NCBI GenBank assembly: GCA_946546945.1
Contig: CAMNOU010000015.1
Span: 1 to 64,000, forward strand
Length of the DNA stretch: 64,000 bases
DNA from: an uncultured Lachnospiraceae bacterium
Lineage (GTDB): Bacteria; Bacillota; Clostridia; Lachnospirales; Lachnospiraceae
Reading direction: 5' to 3'
Under the pieces are notes generated by a model. It saw nothing but the letters and a program-made list of their open reading frames with translations, did not search any database and was not told the DNA's origin. Both the position numbers and the translations under genes were made by a program. Each line of letters starts with the position of its first letter. Within the stretch, counting starts at the first letter, position 1. Positions 35,350 to 43,670 of the stretch are shown one piece after another.

Positions 35350-37118
35350 GTCGGCACCTCCTTTCTGCTGTTCCGTGCGTACTGCTCCAGCATCCGCTGC
35401 TGTTCGTAGAGTTCCTTATATGCGCCGCCCCGGGCAATGAGCTGGTCATGGGTGCCGGACTGGGCAATGGTGCCTTTGTCGAGCATGTTGATCTGATCAG
35501 AGGCTGTCACATTTGCCAGGCGGTGTGAGATGAGGATCACGGTCTTCGTATGCGCCATGCGGCGGATGACCTGCATGATCATCTCCTCGCTCTCGATGTC
35601 GATGTTGCTGGTGGCCTCATCGAAGATGTAGACCGGTGTGTCATGCAGCAATGCCCTTGCGAGGGCGAGGCGCTGGCACTGGCCTCCGGAGAGGTTCGCG
35701 CCTTTTTCGAGGAGCTTCGTGTCAAGGCCTTCCTGCTGTTCGAGAAAGGCGAGCAGGTTGACTTCTCTCAGTGCCTGTTCCATCTCTTCCTCTGTTGCGT
35801 CGGGCTTTGCCATCTGCAGGTTCTCGCGGACGGTTCCCTTGAAGAGGTAGCTGTCGTGGCTGACCAGGGTGATGGTCCGCATGAGGCTGTCCTCTGTGAT
35901 GTCGGAGAGCTCGTGGCCGCCAATGGTGATGCTGCCCTGATAGTTCTTGTTGCGCCCCATGAGGATGCCGGCGATGGTGCTCTTGCCGCTGCCGGAAGTG
36001 CCCACCAGGGAGGTGAAGCTGCCGGGCGGGAAGGAGAGGTCTACGCCGTGCAGGATCTCGCGGTCTGCATCGTAGGAGAAGCTTACGTCCGTCAGACGGA
36101 TGGGGTAGCCGTCTGCGGATGTTTTTTTCTGCTCTGTATGCATCAGGTCGACCGTGCCCGCTTCCGGTTCCGGCAGATCCAGCAGTGCGAAGATCCGGTC
36201 GCTGGCCGCCATGCCGTTCATGGCGATGTGGAAGTAGGAGCCCAGGATCCGCATCGGTATGAAGAACTCCGCTGCCAGAAGTACCAGCATGAGTGCGCCG
36301 GCCAGGGTCACATTCCCCTGGAAGAACTGGCGGATGGTGATGATGATGCCCACCGCTGCTCCGCCGTAGGCGATGATGTCCATGACGCTGGTCGAGTTGA
36401 GCTGCATGGTCAGGACTTTCATGGTGATGCGACGGAAGTGCTCGGACTCCGCGTCCATCTCTTCTGCCTTTTTCGCGTCGGCCCGGTAGATCTTGAGTGT
36501 CGTCAGCCCCTGGAGATTCTCCAGGAAGGAATCGCCGAGCTCGGTGTAGGCGCCCCAGTAGTTCAAGAGCAGGCGCTTTGCGATCTTCTGCACCATCATG
36601 ATCGTGCCCGGGATCAGCGGGACACAGATGAGCAGGATGAGCGATGCCCGGAAGTTCTGGAAGCTTAAGATGATGAACAGTGTGACCGGTGCCAGCAGTG
36701 CGTAGAAGAACTGCGGCAGGTATCGTCCGAAGTAGGTCTCGAGCTGTTCCACGCCCTCCGCCGCCATCTGTACGACGCCGGAAGTAGCAGTCTGCTCGCG
36801 GTAGGAGGCACCCAGGGCGAGCAGTTTGTCGTAGATCCTGCCTCTTAAGATACGCTTCACGTCCACGCTGGCTGCATAGGATGCCTGCGAGGCGCGCCGG
36901 TCACACACGAACCGGAGCACGATGCCCACGGCCGCCATCACGATGTACTGCGTGATCAGGGCGTTCGTCAGGGTGCCCGCGAAGGCTCCTTCGATCAGAT
37001 GGGCGATACTGTAGATAATCAGGACCTGGCAGAGGAGTCCGATCCACTGCCAGAGAACCTGAAAGATGATGTGCTTCTTTGCGTTTGATAATAGTTTGAT
37101 CAGTCTTGTCTTGATCAA
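35346..37118 (-). CDS. ABC transporter ATP-binding/permease protein (half-transporter 1)
   Basis: A 590-residue half-transporter. The membrane part spans about 15-320; the ATPase has Walker A GTSGSGKST, signature LSGGQCQR, Walker B VYIFDEATSNID and switch His in LISHRLAN. It overlaps both neighbours by four bases, so the three genes are translationally coupled. Possible roles are iron-siderophore or heme import or export; substrate cannot be read from sequence. GC-rich like its partner. Confidence 0.88.
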   Translation of the reverse strand: MIKTRLIKLLSNAKKHIIFQVLWQWIGLLCQVLIIYSIAHLIEGAFAGTLTNALITQYIVMAAVGIVLRFVCDRRASQASYAASVDVKRILRGRIYDKLLALGASYREQTATSGVVQMAAEGVEQLETYFGRYLPQFFYALLAPVTLFIILSFQNFRASLILLICVPLIPGTIMMVQKIAKRLLLNYWGAYTELGDSFLENLQGLTTLKIYRADAKKAEEMDAESEHFRRITMKVLTMQLNSTSVMDIIAYGGAAVGIIITIRQFFQGNVTLAGALMLVLLAAEFFIPMRILGSYFHIAMNGMAASDRIFALLDLPEPEAGTVDLMHTEQKKTSADGYPIRLTDVSFSYDADREILHGVDLSFPPGSFTSLVGTSGSGKSTIAGILMGRNKNYQGSITIGGHELSDITEDSLMRTITLVSHDSYLFKGTVRENLQMAKPDATEEEMEQALREVNLLAFLEQQEGLDTKLLEKGANLSGGQCQRLALARALLHDTPVYIFDEATSNIDIESEEMIMQVIRRMAHTKTVILISHRLANVTASDQINMLDKGTIAQSGTHDQLIARGGAYKELYEQQRMLEQYARNSRKEVPT

Positions 37119-37582
37119 GGGGCGTCACCCCCTTCCTGCGCAGCTTCCTTTGCCTCTGTGGCGGCTTCCATCTCTGCAGCTTCCCCGGGCGAGATAGTTT
37201 TTACCCGCAGGAAGAAATACAGCAGGTGGCAGACCCACACGATGGCGAGGATGATGCGGGCAATGGGCACGCGGCTCATCATGAAGAATCCGAATCCCAT
37301 CACGATGGTGACCGTGATGACGATCTTCAGCTTGGTCGCCATGGTCATGCCGCGCTTTTCTACGAAGCCGGCAAGGTTCTTTTTGTAGAGCTTTGTTCCG
37401 ACGAACCAGTCGTGAAGCTTTTTCGAGCTCCTGGTGTAGGCGTAGATCGTCACGAGAAAGAACGGCACGGAGGGCAGGATTGGGAGCACGACGCCGATGG
37501 CACCGAGCACCAGGCACAGAGTGCCGAGGAAAATCCAGAAAAATTTTGCAGGTTTTTTTATATTGTTCGGATTGTTTTTCAT
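37115..37582 (-). CDS. DUF454 (YbaN family) membrane protein
   Basis: A 155-residue protein with three or four membrane helices and the YbaN pattern (FWIFLGTLCLVLGAIGVVLPILPSVPFFLVTIYAYTRSSKKLHDWF). Function is unknown, but in many Firmicutes it travels with iron/heme transport genes, as here. The C-terminus is Glu/Ala-rich and cytosolic. Two bases separate it from the upstream chimeric gene. Confidence 0.85.
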   Translation of the reverse strand: MKNNPNNIKKPAKFFWIFLGTLCLVLGAIGVVLPILPSVPFFLVTIYAYTRSSKKLHDWFVGTKLYKKNLAGFVEKRGMTMATKLKIVITVTIVMGFGFFMMSRVPIARIILAIVWVCHLLYFFLRVKTISPGEAAEMEAATEAKEAAQEGGDAP

Positions 37583-37584
37583 GT

Positions 37585-38175
37585 TTATGTCTCCTCCGAT
37601 GCCGTCTGCTCTGTTTCTTCCTGTATCTCTTCCGGAATCATCCGGCTGGTTTCGTTTCGCACTTCAGAAATCGGTGCGGAGGTCATCACAATTCTCTGCC
37701 CTTCAATATCCCGAACCGGCAGGTGGATGCCATAGAGGTCCCGGATACTTGACTCAGTGACAGCTTCTTCCGGCGCCCCCTGCATGATGACATAGCCGTC
37801 CTTCAGCCCGATGACCCGGTCCGGAAGGGCATGGGCGGTTCTCAGGATGATATCCGGCTCTTTCGTCTTCATATCCTCCGTGTTGACATTTAAGAATTGT
37901 TTGTCTGTGCCGGCATAAACATTTTCTCCCCCCGCCATTTCCACAAGACTTCCTACATAAGAATTCTCGGCGGCAATGATATAGGATCCAGGAAGCCCCA
38001 TGAGAATCATGACCTTCGGGTGTTCTTCGTCTTTGTTCTGCTCTTTATATGCTGTGTAGTAGGTGTTGAACTCGTCCATCGGGGCATACGCCTGCTCTGT
38101 ATGCAGCAGGCTGACTGCCGTCAGCACAAGGGCCGCCGTCAGCATACCGCTCAGAATTTTTCTGATTTTTGACAT
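37585..38175 (-). CDS. chimeric remnant: heme-binding-protein (IsdE-like) fused to ABC ATPase tail
   Basis: A 196-residue open frame. Residues 1-30 are a signal peptide without lipobox Cys. Residues about 33-120 match the C-terminal lobe of an IsdE-like heme/siderophore binding protein (DEFNTYYTAYKEQ, GLPGSYIIAAENSYVGSLVEMAGGENVYAG, DIILRTAHALPD). From about 121 (DRVIGLKDGYVIMQGAPEEAVTESSIRDLYG) the sequence is the C-terminal end of a FecE/FepC-type ATPase. The N-lobe, the permease and the ATPase core are absent. It looks like two in-frame deletions in an ancestral SBP-permease-ATPase operon. It cannot work as a transporter by itself. Confidence 0.7.
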   Translation of the reverse strand: MSKIRKILSGMLTAALVLTAVSLLHTEQAYAPMDEFNTYYTAYKEQNKDEEHPKVMILMGLPGSYIIAAENSYVGSLVEMAGGENVYAGTDKQFLNVNTEDMKTKEPDIILRTAHALPDRVIGLKDGYVIMQGAPEEAVTESSIRDLYGIHLPVRDIEGQRIVMTSAPISEVRNETSRMIPEEIQEETEQTASEET

Positions 38176-38192
38176 ATTCTCAATCTCCCTAC

Positions 38193-39023
38193 TTAAATTA
38201 ACAGTGTAAAAATAGCCACCGATTCCGGCATATGCTTCAGCCCTACGGTACAGGTCATCTTCAGCCCGATGGTGCCGTGGATGATCTGCCCGGACCCCGA
38301 CCCGATATTCTGGAACTGGATATTATCCGCGGGAAAAGTCAGAAAACCTCCATTCTTTTCCGCAAGAAGATACTGCCCGTTGTCAAAATACTTCATGCTG
38401 TTCACGCGGCCGCTCATCTTCTGATGAGTCTGTCCGGACTCCGCCGTCATATCGACCGCCTGCAAAAAGATTTTCCCGGCTCCATTTTCCACCCGCAGGG
38501 TGCAGGGGTGTTCAAACCCGTCATTGGCCATGGAAATATTACTTCCGTTTTTGACCTGCTCCCGGTAAATCAGATAAGGGAATGTATAGGAGCCATCCCG
38601 CAGTTTGCTGCACAGAGAAGCTCCGCTGAAAAATTTTCTCTCCCGGAATTCATAGCGGATCCGGTAGCTCTCTTCCATATTGCGGATCATGTCCAGCGTC
38701 TCGTCTGAGCTGAACACTGCCCAGTAAAACGCGTCCCTTCGCGCCGTCTCTCCGTCAAGGCCCTCATAAATCAGATGCTTCTGGATGATATCGATCCGTT
38801 CTGCATACTTCTGTGCCTCTCTCCTGCCGAAATTGGTCAGGTAGGGATAGCGGGATCTCTGCTTGTTCAGCAGTCCTTCCTTCTCCATCAAAGTCATCAC
38901 CCGGCTGATTGTATATTTTTCTTCTCCCAGCGTGTGGGCAATCTTCGTACAGCCAATACTGCCAGTCTCGCTGTGCAAGAACAGCAGCAGGACACGGATG
39001 ATTAAAAAATCGCGTTCTTCCAT
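38193..39023 (-). CDS. DtxR/MarR-like winged-helix transcriptional regulator
   Basis: A 276-residue protein with an N-terminal winged helix (about 5-75: LLFLHSETGSIGCTKIAHTLGEEKYTISRVMTLMEKEGLLNKQRSRYPYLTNFGRREA) and a helical segment about 80-120 like the DtxR dimer/metal domain (DIIQKHLIYEGLDGETARRDAFYWAVFSS). The remaining half is beta-rich and unrecognised. It leads the iron/heme-type operon. The ATG at 39023 follows GGGAG; the upstream TTG is rejected. Confidence 0.72.
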   Translation of the reverse strand: MEERDFLIIRVLLLFLHSETGSIGCTKIAHTLGEEKYTISRVMTLMEKEGLLNKQRSRYPYLTNFGRREAQKYAERIDIIQKHLIYEGLDGETARRDAFYWAVFSSDETLDMIRNMEESYRIRYEFRERKFFSGASLCSKLRDGSYTFPYLIYREQVKNGSNISMANDGFEHPCTLRVENGAGKIFLQAVDMTAESGQTHQKMSGRVNSMKYFDNGQYLLAEKNGGFLTFPADNIQFQNIGSGSGQIIHGTIGLKMTCTVGLKHMPESVAIFTLLI

Positions 39024-39129
39024 TTTCAATCTCCCTTCCTCTATTCATGTACTTAGTAAAGTCTCCCTGCACCGGTCCTTTTTTCAGGAACGCGCCTTTG
39101 AAAATTGTTGCAGAGTTGCACATATCTTC

Positions 39130-39205
39130 CTCAAGTTAGATAAGCCGAACTTTACAGTATAACTATACATTCTTATACCTGAAAATGGAAGTAAAAATTT
39201 GTTGC
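39130..39205 (-). promoter_or_regulatory. iron-type operon promoter, near-copy of 48384-48460
   Basis: Over about 70 bp this region aligns with the promoter of the methyltransferase operon: both have CTTCCT, then AGTATAACTATACATTC (palindrome GTATA/TATAC), then TGAAAATGGAAG. On the minus strand TTTTCA and TATACT, 18 bp apart, may be -35/-10. A shared regulator, perhaps the DtxR-like protein, is likely. Confidence 0.6.
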
Positions 39206-39307
39206 TTTACAGCTACAAGATACAAAATCTGACATCGAGGATCATCCCGGAAACGGGAAAATATTAGAAACATAGAAATTTTGCAGATTTGCTACAACTT
39301 TCTGACG

Positions 39308-39359
39308 GGGCTCCGCATCAACATTTATGAATGTTGACACAAAGCCCCGTCCCTTTTTT
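39308..39359. terminator. long two-part hairpin after the acetate transporter gene
   Basis: GACGGGGCT and AGCCCCGTC enclose a second stem CAACATT/AATGTTG. The T-tract (CCCTTTTTT) follows on the plus strand, while on the minus strand the hairpin lies just behind the transporter stop. The rest of 39024-39370 holds the promoter above and no coding frame. Confidence 0.55.
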
Positions 39360-39370
39360 AATCCGAATCT

Positions 39371-39988
39371 TTATTTTCTTGTCAGAATCGCTTTCCCCAG
39401 CGGCAGCTGTTTACAGCCGCCAAACACAAGCATCTGTCCCACTACGGTGTAAAAGCCAACGATTCCATCAATCAGAAGCGCCCATGCTCCCAGATAGTTG
39501 AGCCCGGCAGGTGCCAGACCGGCTCCGGTCAGGCCGTAGCAGAGTACGCCGATTCCGCCCGAGAGAAAGCAGATAAAATCTGCTTTGGTCGTATACAGGA
39601 CAGCCGGAATCATCAGAAGAAGCAGGATGCCTGCTACGATAAAGGAAACTCCGAGGATCTGATAGCACAGGGTGATTCCTTTTTCGGCCAGAAGCGACAT
39701 GGATACATGCGTCGCGCCTCCGACTCCGCCGAAGACCGTGGCAAATACCATGAACATATTTCCTCCGAAAGAGTTGCCGTTGCGAAGCAGGATGACGCCC
39801 CCGATGGTGTAGGACGCAAAGACCGCAAGCTGGAGCACACCGATCGCCAATACTGCTCCCTCGCCAAAGAATCCCATCGTGTTTGCCCAGAAGCAATAAC
39901 AGAGGGTGGCAAAAATCGTCGTCAGGACCGGAGACGGATCTCCGAACAAAGGTGTGGCTGTGACTTTGACACTCATATCTTTTTCCAT
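39371..39988 (-). CDS. acetate uptake transporter (GPR1/FUN34/YaaH family)
   Basis: A 205-residue membrane protein with six predicted helices and the family signature at the start, DPSPVLTTIFATLCYCFWANTMGF (usually NPAPLGL...). It moves acetate or succinate with protons. It is the last gene of the sigma-54-driven operon (dehydrogenase, cyclase, transporter); acetate release fits with acetyl-CoA-dependent cleavage chemistry nearby. AGGAGG precedes the ATG. Confidence 0.88.
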   Translation of the reverse strand: MEKDMSVKVTATPLFGDPSPVLTTIFATLCYCFWANTMGFFGEGAVLAIGVLQLAVFASYTIGGVILLRNGNSFGGNMFMVFATVFGGVGGATHVSMSLLAEKGITLCYQILGVSFIVAGILLLLMIPAVLYTTKADFICFLSGGIGVLCYGLTGAGLAPAGLNYLGAWALLIDGIVGFYTVVGQMLVFGGCKQLPLGKAILTRK

Positions 39989-40002
39989 GCTGTACCTCCT
40001 CG

Positions 40003-40977
40003 TTAAGCAATTGCGATCGGGCGGATAAACATACCTGTGCCGCCGCGAAATTTGTTCGATGCGACCATAAAGCAGAATTCATACACTTTATCTTTTTCCA
40101 GTTCATCCATCTGCACCGCTTCCATAAAATGTACGCCCTGCTGGGTCAGGCAGTAATGATGTACCGGATGAAGATGATTGGGGAAAGACATATTTCCTTC
40201 TGCATCATTCATCTCAAACGCGACCATATCATCTCCCAGGAGCACAGCTCCCTTTTCTTCTACCAGGTATCTGGCCGCTGCCAGCGTCATGCCCGCTCCC
40301 GGACAGTTGTCCAGTTCCGGCCAGCGCTCTCCGCAGCGCAGGAGAACACAGTCATTTTTCCGGAGCTCCACGCCTTCCCATGCAGCACATCCTTCGATAT
40401 CTTCTGGTGTGATCCCATAGTTTGCAGGCACATGATCCAGCCCCTTATATCCTGCGATATCCAGCAGCACACCGCGCAGTACGATCGGCGGAATGGTCGT
40501 GGCGTCCGTCTTCAGCGGGCCGTAATCTCCCCAGTGCTCTGCCACATTGTAGCCATTGTACCAGTGCGCATCCTCCCCGGAGGTAATATGACAGAATCCG
40601 TCAATATGAGTTCCCACATGGAGCGGTGTGATCATGATTTCCGTGTTGGCGTCGGTCTGATACCCGTTCCGGCTGTCTGCAAGCCAGCCGCCTTCTTTGT
40701 GCCAGGCATATGCCGGATCATATTTGGAATGGTTCATGTTTCTCCGGCCCATCGGAGACGCATAGGTCAGCATCTCAAATCCGCAGTGCCCGTTCCAGAT
40801 CGGCATCCCTTTGAAACGTTCTGTCTCCAGATCATATACTTTTCCGGTTTTAATCAGCGAAGCCGCCTTCACGACATCCGCAGGAGTGACCTCATTCAGT
40901 GCTCCGATTTCGTCATCCTCACCCCATTTTCCCCATACATTATTCTCCAGCCATGATGCGTCATTATAATCCTTCAT
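40003..40977 (-). CDS. cyclase family protein (kynurenine formamidase-like)
   Basis: A 324-residue metal hydrolase of the cyclase/arylformamidase family. The metal-binding motif HVGTHIDGFCH (HxGTHxDxxxH) is at about 120-130. Longer than the 210-residue KynB type; it resembles the subgroup seen in bacterial aromatic and carnitine-like catabolism clusters. It may open a lactam, lactone or amide. It is between the dehydrogenase and the acetate transporter in one operon. Confidence 0.85.
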   Translation of the reverse strand: MKDYNDASWLENNVWGKWGEDDEIGALNEVTPADVVKAASLIKTGKVYDLETERFKGMPIWNGHCGFEMLTYASPMGRRNMNHSKYDPAYAWHKEGGWLADSRNGYQTDANTEIMITPLHVGTHIDGFCHITSGEDAHWYNGYNVAEHWGDYGPLKTDATTIPPIVLRGVLLDIAGYKGLDHVPANYGITPEDIEGCAAWEGVELRKNDCVLLRCGERWPELDNCPGAGMTLAAARYLVEEKGAVLLGDDMVAFEMNDAEGNMSFPNHLHPVHHYCLTQQGVHFMEAVQMDELEKDKVYEFCFMVASNKFRGGTGMFIRPIAIA

Positions 40978-41023
40978 TTCGTTCCTCCTCCTTTTGCTGT
41001 CATCTGAAAAAATAGATTCTTCT

Positions 41024-41971
41024 TTATTTTTTATAGTTTTTACTTGCCTTCAGCTGTACAATCAGGCGTTTATTGAATTCGTTTACGATCTCTCCTCTGG
41101 TCTCCTCCGGGTAATCATAAAATCCTTTTCCGGTCTTCACACCAAGATTCCCCTCTTCGACCAGCGCGCGCATGGCATCGTTCGCTTTCGTCGAATTATC
41201 CAGAGCCGGGAAAAAATTATCCTCAGCAGCGGTCCAGACATCCAGTCCCCCCATATCCGCCACTTCCAGCATGCCGGTCGTCGCGTTGCGGAAGCAGGGT
41301 CCGAACATCAGCGCCTTATCAATATCCTCGGGAGACGCAGCGCCAATCGAATTGAGGTAAAATACCTCTCTGGCCTGCGCGTGAAGCAAACGGTTCGCAA
41401 TCATCCCCGGAATGTCCTTCAGCACTTTGATGGGAGCTTTTCCGCAGGCTTCATACAGCTCATAGACCTGATTGAAATCGTCCTCAGACATATTCCCGAA
41501 GAAGGAAAGCTCCGCGATCGGAATCAGATGCCCCGGATTATACCAGTGACAGATCATCGTCTTGGCCTTTCTCGCATCGGGCAGCTTTGCGATCATATCG
41601 CCCAGCTTCAGGCTGGACGTGTTGCTTCCGAAAATTGTGTGTGCCGGACAGAACTCATCCAGCTGCTCCAGAATATTCTGCTTCAGTTCCAGATTTTCCG
41701 GAGTAGCCTCAATCACATAATCAACATCCTTCACTGCCTCTTGGAGGTCGGCGAACAATGTGATCCTGCTGATCGACTCTTCCACCTTCTCTTCCGGAAT
41801 ATAGTCCTGTGCGGCCATAAATTCCAGTTCTCCCCGGATCTTATCCAGAACCGTTTCCCGCACCCGGTCAAATGATTCATAAAGGTTGACAGGGTAACCA
41901 TGCATTGCAAATGTATTTGCAATCGTGTGTCCCATCGTACCTGCTCCTAATACTGCTATCGTTTTGATCAT
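41024..41971 (-). CDS. 3-hydroxyacyl-CoA dehydrogenase family protein (L-carnitine dehydrogenase-like size)
   Basis: A 315-residue NAD-dependent dehydrogenase. The Rossmann motif VLGAGTMGHTIA is at residues 7-18, catalytic region SNTSSLKLGDM and C-terminal helix with HWYNPGHLIPIAEL. It lacks a crotonase domain and has the length of L-carnitine dehydrogenase and 3-hydroxybutyryl-CoA dehydrogenase. The ATG at 41971 sits behind GGAGG; an upstream frame to 42025 includes the sigma-54 promoter and is rejected. In context it could oxidise a 3-hydroxy acid to the 3-keto acid cleaved by the BKACE enzyme. Confidence 0.85.
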   Translation of the reverse strand: MIKTIAVLGAGTMGHTIANTFAMHGYPVNLYESFDRVRETVLDKIRGELEFMAAQDYIPEEKVEESISRITLFADLQEAVKDVDYVIEATPENLELKQNILEQLDEFCPAHTIFGSNTSSLKLGDMIAKLPDARKAKTMICHWYNPGHLIPIAELSFFGNMSEDDFNQVYELYEACGKAPIKVLKDIPGMIANRLLHAQAREVFYLNSIGAASPEDIDKALMFGPCFRNATTGMLEVADMGGLDVWTAAEDNFFPALDNSTKANDAMRALVEEGNLGVKTGKGFYDYPEETRGEIVNEFNKRLIVQLKASKNYKK

Positions 41972-42008
41972 ATCCTCCACCTCTTTCTCTGATTCTGCTC
42001 TTTTATAT

Positions 42009-42024
42009 TGCAAAGCGCGTGCCA
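42009..42024 (-). promoter_or_regulatory. sigma-54 promoter of dehydrogenase-cyclase-transporter operon
   Basis: Minus strand TGGCAC-N5-TTGCA: -24 element at 42019-42024 and -12 element at 42009-42013, a perfect consensus, 38 bp before the dehydrogenase ATG. It abuts hairpin repeat copy C. Confidence 0.9.
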
Positions 42025-42111
42025 AGTCTCGCGAGCGAGACTTAAAAAGAACCTGAATTCCCGCTTCTGAGTTATTATATCATATGTGAGATGACTCCCG
42101 CTTTCAATACG
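42021..42111. repeat. multi-hairpin intergenic repeat, copy C (degenerate)
   Basis: AAGTCTCG/CGAGACTT hairpin at 42024-42043 is the same as in copy B at 54793-54812; GAATTCCCGC and GAGATGACTCCC remnants follow. The first bases coincide with the -24 box of the minus-strand sigma-54 promoter. Confidence 0.7.
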
Positions 42112-42121
42112 TAGAATATTA

Positions 42122-42178
42122 AGTGTGCACACTCCTGTGTCCAATTTTTTAGACACCTGTGTTGTGCATTACACACTT
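42122..42178. promoter_or_regulatory. candidate activator (UAS) binding sites
   Basis: Three dyads in 57 bp: AGTGTGCACACT (perfect, 42122-42133), GTGTC-N10-GACAC (42137-42156) and TGTGT-N8-ACACA (about 42158-42176). They lie 100-165 bp from the minus-strand sigma-54 promoter, typical for enhancer-binding proteins; the last overlaps the activator's own -35. Confidence 0.55.
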
Positions 42179-42190
42179 TTCCTGTATAAT
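42162..42190 (+). promoter_or_regulatory. sigma-70 promoter of the activator gene
   Basis: -35 TTGTGC (42162-42167), 17 bp, -10 TATAAT (42185-42190), 26 bp before the ATG. Overlap with a candidate activator site implies autorepression. Confidence 0.65.
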
Positions 42191-42216
42191 GAAGGTACTT
42201 ATGAGGGGGTGAAAAA

Positions 42217-43584
42217 ATGGATTCGAAACTAATCTATGCTGCTCTGGAATCCATGCCGAATTTTATCATCGTGGATCATAAAGGGCTGATCGTATACATA
42301 AACCGCATTTACTCGGAACTGCTGGGCGTTTCCCCGGAAGAGGTCATTGGAAAGCCGGTGCAGGACGTGATTCCGAACACGAAACTGATGGAAGTCCTCT
42401 CCGCCGGCAAAGCGATGACCGGTGACATCATGACCTTTTATCATCATAAAACGCAGCAGCAAATTGACCTGGTATGCAATCGCCTTCCGCTTTTTGAAGA
42501 CGGAAAAATCATCGGCGCAGCTGCAATCACGACATTCGAAACGCTTTCTGATCTGAGCCATCTCTACGCAGAACTGGACCGGATCAAGAAGGAAAACGAA
42601 CAGTATAAACAGAAGCTCCGGCAAATAAAAGACAACCCGCTGAGCAAAGTCATTGGCTCCTCTCCTGCCATGGTAGAAATCAAACAAACCATCGCAGACT
42701 TTGCGAAGTCCAATCTGACAATCCTCCTGACCGGAGAGACCGGTGTCGGCAAGGAAGTTTTTGCCACAGCGATCCATGAGCTCAGCCCCCGAAAACTGAA
42801 TGCATTTGTAAAGATCAATTGTGCGGCGATTCCGAAAGATCTGCTGGAATCGGAGCTGTTCGGCTATGAAGAGGGTGCTTTCACCGGTGCGAAAAAACAT
42901 GGAAAGCCCGGCAAATTTGAACTGGCTGACAACGGCACCCTTCTTCTGGATGAGATTGGTGAAATGCCCATTGATCTGCAGTCAAAGCTCCTGCGAGTTT
43001 TGCAGGAACGGGAGATTGAACGTCTCGGAAGCACAAAGTCCAAAAAGATCAACGTCCGCCTGATTTGCAGCACCAACAGGGATGTTGTGCAGCTTGTAAA
43101 AGAAGGAAAGTTCCGGGAGGATCTCTACTATAGAATTAATACCGTGGAATTAGCCATCCCGCCGCTGCGTGATCGGCTTTCTGATCTGCCCGCTCTGTGC
43201 AGCTTTTTTATTCAGAAAAACAATGAAGAGTACGGATTTCATACCCGGGGAATCGACAGAGATGTCCTGGCACTCTTTGAGCGCTATTCCTGGCCCGGCA
43301 ATATCCGCGAACTGCAGCACACCATTGAGCGGCTGTCCTTTCTCAACCAGGATACCGTCATTTCCATGCGGCACTGTGCTTTTCTGGAAAAAAAGATGGC
43401 TGCTGACCCGGATCTGGCGGTCACGCTCACCAATGACCTTCACATCAACCGTGATCAGGCCGATATGGAAAGCATCCGAAAAGCACTCAGGGAAGCAGAC
43501 GGGAACCGAACAAAAGCGGCTAAGCTTCTGGGAATCAGCCGATCCATGCTGTATAACAAATTAAAACAATACGATATCAAATAA
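42217..43584 (+). CDS. sigma-54-dependent activator (PAS, AAA+, Fis-type HTH)
   Basis: A 455-residue enhancer-binding protein. PAS sensor at about 1-120 (NFIIVDHKGLIVYINRIYSELLG); AAA+ domain about 145-385 with Walker A GETGVGKE, GAFTGA loop that contacts sigma-54, Walker B LLLDEIGE and Arg finger region; Fis-type helix-turn-helix at the end (NRTKAAKLLGISRSMLYNKLKQY). No receiver domain, so a ligand sensed by PAS probably triggers it. It stands between the two sigma-54 promoters it is likely to activate. Confidence 0.95.
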   Translation: MDSKLIYAALESMPNFIIVDHKGLIVYINRIYSELLGVSPEEVIGKPVQDVIPNTKLMEVLSAGKAMTGDIMTFYHHKTQQQIDLVCNRLPLFEDGKIIGAAAITTFETLSDLSHLYAELDRIKKENEQYKQKLRQIKDNPLSKVIGSSPAMVEIKQTIADFAKSNLTILLTGETGVGKEVFATAIHELSPRKLNAFVKINCAAIPKDLLESELFGYEEGAFTGAKKHGKPGKFELADNGTLLLDEIGEMPIDLQSKLLRVLQEREIERLGSTKSKKINVRLICSTNRDVVQLVKEGKFREDLYYRINTVELAIPPLRDRLSDLPALCSFFIQKNNEEYGFHTRGIDRDVLALFERYSWPGNIRELQHTIERLSFLNQDTVISMRHCAFLEKKMAADPDLAVTLTNDLHINRDQADMESIRKALREADGNRTKAAKLLGISRSMLYNKLKQYDIK

Positions 43585-43609
43585 CCGGAAATCCTCACTT
43601 TTTGCATTT

Positions 43610-43625
43610 TGGCACGTAAATTGCA
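43610..43625 (+). promoter_or_regulatory. sigma-54 promoter of the BKACE gene
   Basis: TGGCAC (43610-43615), five bases, TTGCA (43621-43625): perfect -24/-12 consensus, 45 bp before the ATG and 25 bp after the activator's stop. Confidence 0.92.
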
Positions 43626-43670
43626 ACTTAATCAGACATCAAGAAAAACCAGAAAAGTGAGGAAAAGAAA

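Noticed and set aside
35550-36668. 372-codon plus-strand open frame
   Set aside because: Antisense shadow in the GC-rich ABC half-transporter gene.
35346-37118. cydDC (cytochrome bd assembly) assignment
   Set aside because: No cydAB nearby; regulator, DUF454 and heme-binding remnant point to iron/heme-type transport.
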